Shown piece by piece: positions 8,161-15,256 of a stretch of 64,000 nt of DNA. How positions within the stretch are numbered: the first letter of the stretch is position 1; each line of letters begins with the position of its first letter. Both the position numbers and the translations under genes were made by a program. The notes beneath the pieces were generated by a model that saw only the letters and a program-made list of their open reading frames with translations, ran no database searches and was not told where the DNA came from. This stretch comes from JAJFKB01 sp965230515 (GTDB lineage: Bacteria; Pseudomonadota; Gammaproteobacteria; Pseudomonadales; IMCC2047): contig OZ246007.1 in the NCBI GenBank assembly GCA_965230515.1, forward strand, positions 1,736,001 to 1,800,000. Reading direction: 5' to 3'.

Positions 8161-9309
8161 TTAACCCTCAGCTTTGGGCATCAGGCTTTCGATCAGCTCA
8201 GGCGTCCAAGGTGCACCTTGAGCAAGCGCCTGACGCAATGCCACAAAATCAATCTCACGACCAGTCTCCTTATTGCCTTCATTAAAGGCGCGGAAACCAG
8301 TGCGAGCTTCGTTCATCATGTTCAGAGCTAACCAGGCACGCGAGTTTTCCTTGTTCGCATTCCAGGCTTCCAGTTTGGGCTTGCGTAACTCTTCCAGACT
8401 CTTGGTCATGCACTCCGGGAAAGTTTCCAGAAGCTTGCTGCACAGCGCTTCGACACGCTCATCCAGCAATGAAAGGTCAACTTCACCTTGCTTGAGTAAT
8501 GCCCTACCCTCTTTAAAGGCTTCACCGGTTTTGAATTCACCGTGGATGACTCGGCCATACTCATCCAGAAACTTATCAGTGACGACGGTCGGGTTTGCAA
8601 TGAACTTGCCATCCACTTTCAGTGCCGGAACCAGCTCACAGCAGATGCCCAGACGGTTGGCTTTGTGAGCGGAGAAAGGCTCGCACAAGGTACCTGACAC
8701 CATTGCCTGCTCACAGCCAATCATGACCGGCAGAAAGTCGGTGGCACCACCAATCGCGGCAGAACCATGCTTCGGCCCGGCCTGACCAAAGTTGGCCAAA
8801 TCCTGTGCTACCGAGAAGTCAGCAGCCATACCAATCTCCTGGCCACCACCAATACGCATACCATTCACTCGACAGATAACAGCCTTGTCACAATCCAAAA
8901 TAGCAGAAACCATATCGTTAAACAGGCGCATATACTGACGATATTCCTGGGGGTTTCCGGCGTAGTATTCAGCATACTCTTTGGTATTACCGCCGGTACA
9001 GAATGCTTTATCGCCTACTGCTGTAAAAACCACGGCATTAACATCACGCGCTACAGAAGCTGCGCGGAAAGCCAGTATTACAGCTTTAACCATATCGGTT
9101 GTGTAGGAATTGTACTGAGCTGGATTATTCAAAATAATCCAGGCGTTGTAGATGCCTTCAGCGACACTACCATCACGGCGTTTGGCCGGTTTCAATTCGT
9201 ACTGGACCATGCCATCGCATAGACTTTCGATTTCATCGCTGACCAACCGGTGGTCAACCAGACTGTCTGGTGCGATTTCCCGAACAATAGCTTCGGTGAT
9301 TGGATTCAT
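8161..9309 (-). CDS. oah: 6-oxocyclohex-1-ene-1-carbonyl-CoA hydrolase (ring opening)
   Basis: This 382-residue enlarged crotonase is far longer than an ordinary enoyl-CoA hydratase and matches the size of Oah/BzdY. Visible segments include NNPAQYNSYT near residue 61, DKAFCTGGNTKEYAEYY near 100 and NGMRIGGGQEIGMAADFSV near 149. Oah adds water to the alpha,beta-unsaturated ketone and hydrolyses the ring C-C bond, giving 3-hydroxypimeloyl-CoA. It is packed between had and dch with 2-nt gaps. The long N-terminal arm and the conserved DLANFGQAGPKHGSA stretch separate it from other crotonases. Confidence 0.94.
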   Translation of the reverse strand: MNPITEAIVREIAPDSLVDHRLVSDEIESLCDGMVQYELKPAKRRDGSVAEGIYNAWIILNNPAQYNSYTTDMVKAVILAFRAASVARDVNAVVFTAVGDKAFCTGGNTKEYAEYYAGNPQEYRQYMRLFNDMVSAILDCDKAVICRVNGMRIGGGQEIGMAADFSVAQDLANFGQAGPKHGSAAIGGATDFLPVMIGCEQAMVSGTLCEPFSAHKANRLGICCELVPALKVDGKFIANPTVVTDKFLDEYGRVIHGEFKTGEAFKEGRALLKQGEVDLSLLDERVEALCSKLLETFPECMTKSLEELRKPKLEAWNANKENSRAWLALNMMNEARTGFRAFNEGNKETGREIDFVALRQALAQGAPWTPELIESLMPKAEG

Positions 9310-9311
9310 AG

Positions 9312-10394
9312 TTACTCCCCTTTAGGTACTAAAATTGCGCGCGCGGCCAACTTGTGCTCATGCGCGGCGGTAAAGACTTCGTTAATTTGATCAAGTGAGT
9401 GCTGCTCGACAAAAGGCTCCATAGTTACTTTTCCGTCAAGCACCATTTCCAGTGCGGCAGGATAATAATCTGGCGAACAACCCCAGTTACCCTGAGCCTT
9501 GGCATGAAACGCCATCAGGTTTGATAACCGCAACTCAAGTTTTGCCATAGTAAAGCCCACTACAGCAATGTGAGCACCAAATGTCAGCAATCCAAACGCT
9601 GTATTCTGGCCCGGCGCGCTGCCTGAGCACTCAAATATTTTCCATTCAGTAGTACGCAAACCCTGCTCTTTGGCAAAACCTATAATTGCTTTCTTAAGCT
9701 CTTTGCCCTGGTACTCAGTGGCATTTAGCGTCAGGCTGGCACCGTACTCTTTCTGTTTCTCCAGCTTTTCCGCATCGACGTCGACAGCAACTACAGTTGC
9801 GCCCATCGCCTTGGCAATCTGCACCGCGTAGCCGCCCACGCCGCCAATGCCAATTACAATCGCCAAATCTCCTGGATTAATATCAGCCTGCACACAGGCT
9901 TGGTAAGGTGTTGTCAAAGCATCGGCAATCACCGCCACATCAGGCAATGAAAGCCCCGCTGCCTCCAGCTTAGACTCATCAACTTCACATAGACAATGGC
10001 CCGGCACAGTGATGTGTGACGCGAAGCCACCTTGAATATCGTTGCCTGGCATCTTCTGGCTACGACAGATATTTTTCAATCCGCGCTGGCAAAGATCACA
10101 TTCACCACAAGGAATAACGGCAGGAATAATAACAGCTTTACCAACCAACGATTCGCAACCGGCTCCCGCTGAAAGGACATGACCACTGATCTCGTGGCCT
10201 AACGCCAAAGGCAACTCATGATTGGTTCTGACTCCATCATAAAAATACCCCAAATCTGTATGACATACGCCACAACCGGCTACTTCCACAACCACTTCTC
10301 CGGCTTCAGGCTGTTTGAGATCAAACGCCACCTTCTCCATCGGTTTACCGGGTTCGTTCATCATCCAACGATAAGATTCGCTCATATATTTCAT
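9312..10394 (-). CDS. had: 6-hydroxycyclohex-1-ene-1-carbonyl-CoA dehydrogenase
   Basis: This 360-residue zinc-dependent medium-chain alcohol dehydrogenase has catalytic-zinc residues Cys44 and His67 (GVCHTD, GHEISGH). Structural-zinc cysteines are at 96, 99, 102 and 110, and the NAD-binding GIGGVGG lies near 182. Had oxidises the Dch product to 6-oxocyclohex-1-ene-1-carbonyl-CoA with NAD+. It is the first gene of the minus-strand operon, and a promoter plus inverted repeat lie just upstream. The second in-frame ATG at 10385 has a GAG about 8-9 nt before it and may be the true start, which would remove three residues. Confidence 0.92.
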   Translation of the reverse strand: MKYMSESYRWMMNEPGKPMEKVAFDLKQPEAGEVVVEVAGCGVCHTDLGYFYDGVRTNHELPLALGHEISGHVLSAGAGCESLVGKAVIIPAVIPCGECDLCQRGLKNICRSQKMPGNDIQGGFASHITVPGHCLCEVDESKLEAAGLSLPDVAVIADALTTPYQACVQADINPGDLAIVIGIGGVGGYAVQIAKAMGATVVAVDVDAEKLEKQKEYGASLTLNATEYQGKELKKAIIGFAKEQGLRTTEWKIFECSGSAPGQNTAFGLLTFGAHIAVVGFTMAKLELRLSNLMAFHAKAQGNWGCSPDYYPAALEMVLDGKVTMEPFVEQHSLDQINEVFTAAHEHKLAARAILVPKGE

Positions 10395-10483
10395 CTCACA
10401 CTTAAAGTAATTAGCTGTTCTTCTGGCGAAAAGCCTGCAATTGCCGCCAATTACGCGGCGTTATTATTATCCCAAAATAGGCG

Positions 10484-10507
10484 GTATCCCATATCGTATG
10501 GGTATAC
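10484..10507. promoter_or_regulatory. Candidate operator overlapping the had promoter
   Basis: The core CCCATA-TCG-TATGGG (10488-10502) is a perfect inverted repeat with a 3-nt spacer. Flanking GTAT (10484-10487) and ATAC (10504-10507) extend it to 24 bp with one bulged base. It overlaps the -10 and presumed start site, which suits a repressor. The neighbouring MarR protein is the natural candidate, but that link is inference. Confidence 0.55.
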
Positions 10508-10532
10508 TACAATAAGGTTACACTATCGTCAA
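10504..10532 (-). promoter_or_regulatory. Sigma70-like promoter of the had-bcr-kor operon
   Basis: On the minus strand a -35 TTGACG (10527-10532) is followed after exactly 17 bases by TAGTAT (10504-10509). The hexamers match the consensus at 5 of 6 and 4 of 6 positions. The site lies about 110 nt upstream of the had start codon and points into the operon. Confidence 0.6.
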
Positions 10533-10737
10533 CCGGTTTATCCGTAGTTTTTAAATGGTTATTATAAATCTGCGTCGCAACCTGCTCCAACGGAGACGCC
10601 ATTTAAAACAGCAGGGGAATCAGGATCATAGCACCGTTACCGGAGCCCTTGAAAATAGTGTTCTCGGCTATCAAAAATGCCGGTTAGCACTATTGGTTAT
10701 ATCAGCCTTCCCTGGTCTCTTTTTTGCTCAAAAGCAG

Positions 10738-11247
10738 CTATCTCTCTACCTGCTCAACGAGCTTTTGCAGCAAATCAAGCAGCGTCTGCCTCTCGCCATC
10801 TGTAAAGCCGCTGGTCATTTCACGCTCGTTTTCTAACACCATTGGCGTTACGGATTGAAGAAACTCCTCTCCCTCATTGGTCAGATAAAGGGCATAAGCC
10901 CGACGATCAAATTCATGCTTTCGACGCTCAACCAGACCACGCTCCTCAAAACGATCAATCACCTCTCCCAGCGTGGAGCGCTCTATACCATCCGTTCTGG
11001 CCAACTCGGTCTGACTGATACCACCATTGTTTTTAATTTTAACCAGCAACCCAAATTGGCCTGGCGTCAGATTCGACTCCCCCAGCTTTTTCGCAAAGTT
11101 GTGAAAAAGCGCCGTTTGCGATCTACGCAATTGATATCCAACCAATTCGGTTAGAATGCCGGATTCAACAGGCACCTGCTTGACCACCCTTGATCCGGGC
11201 TGCACGCTCGCTCTGCTATGTTTATCTGCAATGGTTTTTGTCGTCAT
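10738..11247 (-). CDS. MarR-family transcriptional regulator, probable regulator of the benzoyl-CoA operon
   Basis: This 169-residue protein has the MarR winged-helix layout. The recognition region runs from about 77 to 100 (GGISQTELARTDGIERSTLG) and the wing (VERRKHEFDRRAYALYLT) from about 106 to 123. Dimerisation helices lie at both ends. It is encoded just upstream of the had operon on the same strand. BadR of Rhodopseudomonas palustris is a MarR member controlling the equivalent genes, so an aromatic-CoA-responsive regulator is likely. Inverted repeats near both its own promoter and that of had fit control of itself and the operon. The ligand is unknown. Confidence 0.88.
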   Translation of the reverse strand: MTTKTIADKHSRASVQPGSRVVKQVPVESGILTELVGYQLRRSQTALFHNFAKKLGESNLTPGQFGLLVKIKNNGGISQTELARTDGIERSTLGEVIDRFEERGLVERRKHEFDRRAYALYLTNEGEEFLQSVTPMVLENEREMTSGFTDGERQTLLDLLQKLVEQVER

Positions 11248-11586
11248 TTATCCTGATTCCGGGATCGCAGTCAAACCTGCCAGGGCCCCCTTTTTATTGC
11301 CCTGCTGCAATCCCTCTTAACTCCTCCCACCTTAATCAACGAAATATGTAAGGGTTACATATTATATTGAATATTACAAACCCATCTGCCAGAATTCCTC
11401 CAATAAATTGATTTGGCAACGTACGATGTAATAAAAGAAAATGAAAAGGCATAGCGGACCCACCAGCTACTACCAGGGTTAGCGCATATTGGCTGTTTAT
11501 TTCCATGTAAATCTGCTGCAAAATATATTGGCGTGTGACAGACAAATACGCTGAACAAACCGCCAACAGATATGAGGTATCGGTGA
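11248..11586. other. Intergenic region between marR and the 108-residue hypothetical gene (339 nt)
   Basis: Apart from the inverted repeat and TATAAT at 11343-11366, I see no supported gene or RNA. Small minus-strand reading frames here lack a convincing ribosome site. A modest GAGG precedes the plus-strand gene at 11587 by about 11 nt. The rest is AT-rich and probably promoter sequence for both divergent genes. Confidence 0.6.
11343..11363. promoter_or_regulatory. Perfect 9-bp inverted repeat overlapping the marR -10
   Basis: Arms AATATGTAA and TTACATATT flank a GGG spacer. On the minus strand a TATAAT hexamer (11361-11366) overlaps one arm, about 100 nt upstream of the marR start, though no good -35 is visible. 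The layout suggests autorepression by the MarR protein. A related TGTAACC-TTA half-site sits between the -35 and -10 of the had promoter. Confidence 0.6.
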
Positions 11587-11913
11587 ATGTCAGAGCGGAA
11601 AATGTACGAATTTGTGATCGGAGACATTGTCTCGCACAAGGGTCGGTCTTATCAGGTGCATGAAAACCTGGGTATCATGGGCTTGATTGCCCCTTTTCCC
11701 GCCGCAGAAGTAAAACAGGAAGTGGTGGAATGGAACGACGACTACCTCAAAACCGGGCATGAACCTTTGGCGAAAGACAGCTCCTGCTCAAGTTGCGATA
11801 GCAGCAACGACTGCAGCAGTTCCTCTACTCAGACCCAAACTGACAAAGATACACCGGTTCCGTTGCGTATATTGGGCTCTGAAAAAACCGACCAACAAAC
11901 CGGTCAAAGCTAA
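11587..11913 (+). CDS. Hypothetical protein with Cys/Ser-rich middle segment
   Basis: I do not recognise this 108-residue protein. Its first 55 residues (FVIGDIVSHKGRSYQVHENL and on) look like a small beta-rich domain. Then comes a low-complexity stretch around residues 63-80 with four cysteines in SSCSSCDSSNDCSS and a Thr/Gln/Ser-rich tail. No signal peptide or membrane segment is visible. It converges with phoU, overlapping its end by 4 nt. The second Met at codon 6 is an alternative start. The closely spaced cysteines could bind a metal, but this is a guess. Confidence 0.6.
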   Translation: MSERKMYEFVIGDIVSHKGRSYQVHENLGIMGLIAPFPAAEVKQEVVEWNDDYLKTGHEPLAKDSSCSSCDSSNDCSSSSTQTQTDKDTPVPLRILGSEKTDQQTGQS

Positions 11914-12632
11914 TCACTCTGGGCCCGTGCTTCCATCTGCTCATAACTTACGTGCCGCACATCAGTACCCTTGACCAGATAGATCACCTGCTCAGCAATA
12001 TTACGGGCGTGATCACCGACCCGCTCCAACGAGCGCAGAGCCCAGATAACATGAATCACACGACCGATGCTTCGAGGATCCTCCATCATGTAGGTGATCA
12101 ATTCCCGTATTGAACTGGCGTACTCCAGATCTACCTCTTTATCCGCCAGCGCGACCTTCAATGCCACATCGACATCAAAGCGCGCAAAGGCATCCAGCGC
12201 CTGATGCAGCATCTGCCGTACTTTCTCACTGATATGCCTGACTTCCAGGTATCCTTTCGGAGCCTCTCCGCTTTCCGATAACTGAATCGCCAGCTTCGCG
12301 ATACGCTTTGACTCATCACCGACTCGCTCCAGATCGGTAATCGCCTTACTGATCGCCATCACTAATCTCAAATCACTGGCTGCAGGCTGCCTTCGAGCCA
12401 GAATACGGGTACACTCCTCGTCAATATCAACTTCCATACGATTGACCTGCCGGTCGTTATCGCACACCTGCCCGGCCAGCTCACTATTTGCATTAATCAG
12501 CGCCTGGATTGCATCATCCAGTTGTCGTTCTGTTTTCCCGCCCATTTCCAGCAGACGGCTTTTCACATCCTCCAACTCATCGTTGAACTGTTGCGAGATG
12601 TGATGGGAATATGCGTCTTTATTTGCGACCAT
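11910..12632 (-). CDS. phoU: Phosphate signalling/transport regulator PhoU
   Basis: This 240-residue all-helical protein has two PhoU repeats. Visible signatures are DIDEECTRILARRQPAASDLRLV, split around residue 80, and ERVGDHARNIAEQVIYLV near the C-terminus. PhoU links PstSCAB activity to PhoR/PhoB signalling at the membrane. It follows pstB by 65 nt, the usual end of a pst operon. The ATG at 12632 is preferred because GGAG lies 6 nt upstream; the in-frame TTG at 12644 would place that site inside the gene. Confidence 0.96.
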   Translation of the reverse strand: MVANKDAYSHHISQQFNDELEDVKSRLLEMGGKTERQLDDAIQALINANSELAGQVCDNDRQVNRMEVDIDEECTRILARRQPAASDLRLVMAISKAITDLERVGDESKRIAKLAIQLSESGEAPKGYLEVRHISEKVRQMLHQALDAFARFDVDVALKVALADKEVDLEYASSIRELITYMMEDPRSIGRVIHVIWALRSLERVGDHARNIAEQVIYLVKGTDVRHVSYEQMEARAQSD

Positions 12633-12697
12633 GAATTTCTCCAATATTACTGCTGCGACTTAATCGGCTGTGTCGACCAACTGCTTCATCAGACACG

Positions 12698-13567
12698 CTA
12701 TCCATAACGCCCTGTAATGTAGTCTTCGGTTGCTTTTTTTGCCGGATTAGTAAACAGGGTATCCGTATCACCAAACTCAACCATCTCCCCCATATACATA
12801 AATGCCGTGTAATCCGAAACCCGTGCAGCCTGCTGCATATTATGAGTAACGATAACAATGGTGTATTTGGATTTCAGCTCATAAATCAACTCTTCAATTT
12901 TGAGAGTGGAAATGGGGTCAAGCGCGGATGCTGGCTCATCCAGCAGCAGAACCTCCGGCTCCACTGCAATGGTACGGGCAATCACCAGCCGTTGCTGCTG
13001 CCCACCGGAAAGGCCCAGCGCATTATCATGCAAGCGGTCCTTAACCTCCTCCCAAAGCGCAGCCCCTTTGAGCGCCCATTCGACAGTATCGTCAAGAATA
13101 CGCTTTTTTGAGATTCCCTGAATACGTAAACCATAGGCCACATTCTCGTAAATACTCTTCGGAAATGGGTTGGGTTTCTGAAATACCATGCCAATACGCC
13201 GACGCAACTCAGCAACTTCGATATGTCGATCATAAATATTGGTATCATCCAGTGCAACACGTCCCTCGATACGACAACCGTCAACCAGATCGTTCATTCG
13301 ATTGAAACAGCGTAACAACGTGGACTTGCCGCAACCACTTGGGCCAATAAAAGCCGTCACCCGCTGTTTCGGAACATCCATCCCGATATTGAAGAGCGCC
13401 TGTTTGTCGCCATAGTAAAGATCTAGACCCTCAACCTGGAGCGCAATGGACTCCTGACCAATATCCAACGATTGTGATTGCCTGTTCAACGCAGACAGGT
13501 CAATGGCATGGTTTTTTGCCGATTCCTCATCGGACTTAATCGTTTCTGAGACCATCGATTCGCTCAT
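12698..13567 (-). CDS. pstB: Phosphate ABC transporter ATP-binding protein
   Basis: This 289-residue ABC ATPase has Walker A GPSGCGKST, signature LSGGQQQRLVIARTIA and Walker B VLLLDEPASALDP. It ends in TTATEDYITGRYG-like sequence typical of PstB. The N-terminus carries about 40 extra residues compared with E. coli PstB. The ATG at 13567, just past the pstA stop, has GGAAG 7 nt upstream; the upstream TTG at 13571 overlaps the pstA stop. It energises high-affinity phosphate import through PstCA. Confidence 0.96.
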   Translation of the reverse strand: MSESMVSETIKSDEESAKNHAIDLSALNRQSQSLDIGQESIALQVEGLDLYYGDKQALFNIGMDVPKQRVTAFIGPSGCGKSTLLRCFNRMNDLVDGCRIEGRVALDDTNIYDRHIEVAELRRRIGMVFQKPNPFPKSIYENVAYGLRIQGISKKRILDDTVEWALKGAALWEEVKDRLHDNALGLSGGQQQRLVIARTIAVEPEVLLLDEPASALDPISTLKIEELIYELKSKYTIVIVTHNMQQAARVSDYTAFMYMGEMVEFGDTDTLFTNPAKKATEDYITGRYG

Positions 13568-13569
13568 TT

Positions 13570-15234
13570 TCAAACTTCCAAAGACTTGTATTTTTCACGC
13601 AAATGGTTGCGTATAGAAACTGCACTAAAATTAAGCACGGCTATGACAGCGACCAGCAACAGTGCTGTTGCATATACCAGAGGCCGCGCCGCTTCCACAT
13701 TCGGGCTCTGAAAACCAACATCATAAATATGAAACCCAAGATGCATAAACTTCTGATCCAGGTGCAGATAGGGATAGTTACCATCCAGTGGTAACGAAGG
13801 TGCAAGTTTAACCACGCCCACCAGCATCAGCGGCGCCACCTCCCCGGCCGCTCGCGCCACCGCCAGAATCAGGCCGGTCATCATGGCCGGACTCGACATA
13901 GGCAGCACCACACGCCACAGCGTCTCAAACTTGGTCGCACCCAGCGCCAGACTACCCTCTCGCACCGACCTTGGAATACGCGCCAAACCTTCCTCGGTGG
14001 CGACAATCACCACCGGTACGGTCAATAACGCCAGCGTAATGGATGCCCACATCAAACCGGGCGTACCAAAAGTCGGCGAAGGAAACGCTTCAGGGAAAAA
14101 CAGCTTGTCGATCTCCTCACCCAGGAAGTAAACAAAGAACCCCAACCCGAATACTCCATAAACAATCGATGGAACACCCGCCAGATTATTAACGGCTATA
14201 CGGATCACCCGTGTCACCAAACCCTGCTTTGCATATTCACGCAGGTATACAGCCGCCACTACACCAAAAGGGGTAACAAAAACGGACATCAGCAGCACCA
14301 TCAATACCGTACCGTAAATTGCCGGGAAAATACCCCCCTCGGTATTGGCCTCACGCGGATCGTCAGCAACAAACTCCCATAATTTCGCGCAATAGAAAAG
14401 CAGCTTATCAAACAGTCCCATGGTATTGGGTCGGTAGGCGCGAACAACCTTTCCCAAGTTAACATCAAGCTGGCGCCCGTCAGCGCTGACCACCACCGCG
14501 CTATCACGGGTAAATTCCTGGTAAAGCGTGGTTAATTGCTGCTGTTGCTCCTGGTAGCGCACATCCAGCTCTGCTCTTTCCGCTTCAATCTCTGCTAATG
14601 CTACTGAGGTATCTTTACCTTTAAGCTCCAATCGCCGCTGATCAAGTCGCAACCGCTCTAGCTGATAATTGACACTGCCAATTTCAGTTTTCTCAATATG
14701 ATATATCTCTTCATAAATAGTTAGCGCCCTGTCAATTCGACGCTGCAGTTCATTCCATGCACCAGCCCCCGAAGCAACCACCTCTCCATTTTCTTTGACA
14801 CTAACCAGGTAACCGTAAAAATTACCCCACTCACGACGCTCTATCGTCATTATTTCTTTCGGGTAACGTTCCTGCTCCAGATGCACTCTCAACACCCAGG
14901 CGAAATCGGATCCACTTATATCCCTGTTTCCCACCTTCAGAAGCCAGCGCTCCAAAGCCTCCACATCTTCTTCAACCCGCACACCCGAAGCACGAATCTG
15001 TCGCGCCGAAACCTGCTCTCTCTGGGCCACCTCTCCGGAGATCTGGATTCGAGACCCATCCTGCCTGACCAATTCAGCCGCCACTATCGGACTGGGCCAG
15101 AAGTGCGAAAGACCGCGCACTGCGATCAAACCCAGCAGGCCAATCACCATAATCAGACAAACCGCAACCGCACCGGCATTCAACCAGACCCAGGGCGAGC
15201 CACTTTTTACCCAGCTTTTAACCTCTAGCTTCAT
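13570..15234 (-). CDS. pstA: Phosphate ABC transporter permease PstA (extended form)
   Basis: At 554 residues this is about twice the length of E. coli PstA. After a first membrane segment (about 19-38) comes an extra periplasmic region of roughly 250 residues, including a charged, coiled-coil-prone stretch near 190-250. The canonical membrane domain runs from about 300 to 545, with an EAA-type loop REGSLALGATKFETLWRVVL and the AAGEVAPLM segment. Extended PstA and PstC are typical of Pseudomonas-like bacteria. It is flanked by pstC (22 nt) and pstB. Confidence 0.95.
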   Translation of the reverse strand: MKLEVKSWVKSGSPWVWLNAGAVAVCLIMVIGLLGLIAVRGLSHFWPSPIVAAELVRQDGSRIQISGEVAQREQVSARQIRASGVRVEEDVEALERWLLKVGNRDISGSDFAWVLRVHLEQERYPKEIMTIERREWGNFYGYLVSVKENGEVVASGAGAWNELQRRIDRALTIYEEIYHIEKTEIGSVNYQLERLRLDQRRLELKGKDTSVALAEIEAERAELDVRYQEQQQQLTTLYQEFTRDSAVVVSADGRQLDVNLGKVVRAYRPNTMGLFDKLLFYCAKLWEFVADDPREANTEGGIFPAIYGTVLMVLLMSVFVTPFGVVAAVYLREYAKQGLVTRVIRIAVNNLAGVPSIVYGVFGLGFFVYFLGEEIDKLFFPEAFPSPTFGTPGLMWASITLALLTVPVVIVATEEGLARIPRSVREGSLALGATKFETLWRVVLPMSSPAMMTGLILAVARAAGEVAPLMLVGVVKLAPSLPLDGNYPYLHLDQKFMHLGFHIYDVGFQSPNVEAARPLVYATALLLVAVIAVLNFSAVSIRNHLREKYKSLEV

Positions 15235-15256
15235 TTTTTAAGTTTCTCTGTCAGCA

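Larger units (their letters stand above)
10395..10737. other. had-marR intergenic region (343 nt)
   Basis: No gene is supported here. The had-proximal half holds the promoter and inverted repeat annotated separately at 10484-10532. The marR-proximal part (about 10550-10737) shows no terminator-like hairpin with T-run on the minus strand that I can defend, so readthrough from marR into had cannot be excluded. Confidence 0.7.

Noticed and set aside
8767..9222. 151-codon plus-strand reading frame
   Set aside because: Antisense to oah, which has clear family motifs; composition of the frame is a shadow and there is no ribosome site.
10555..10836. 93-codon plus-strand frame in the had-marR gap
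   Set aside because: Runs into marR antisense, no start context, no recognisable features.
11336..11639. Two minus-strand frames before the 108-residue gene
   Set aside because: They overlap each other, the palindrome and the marR promoter, and lack ribosome sites.
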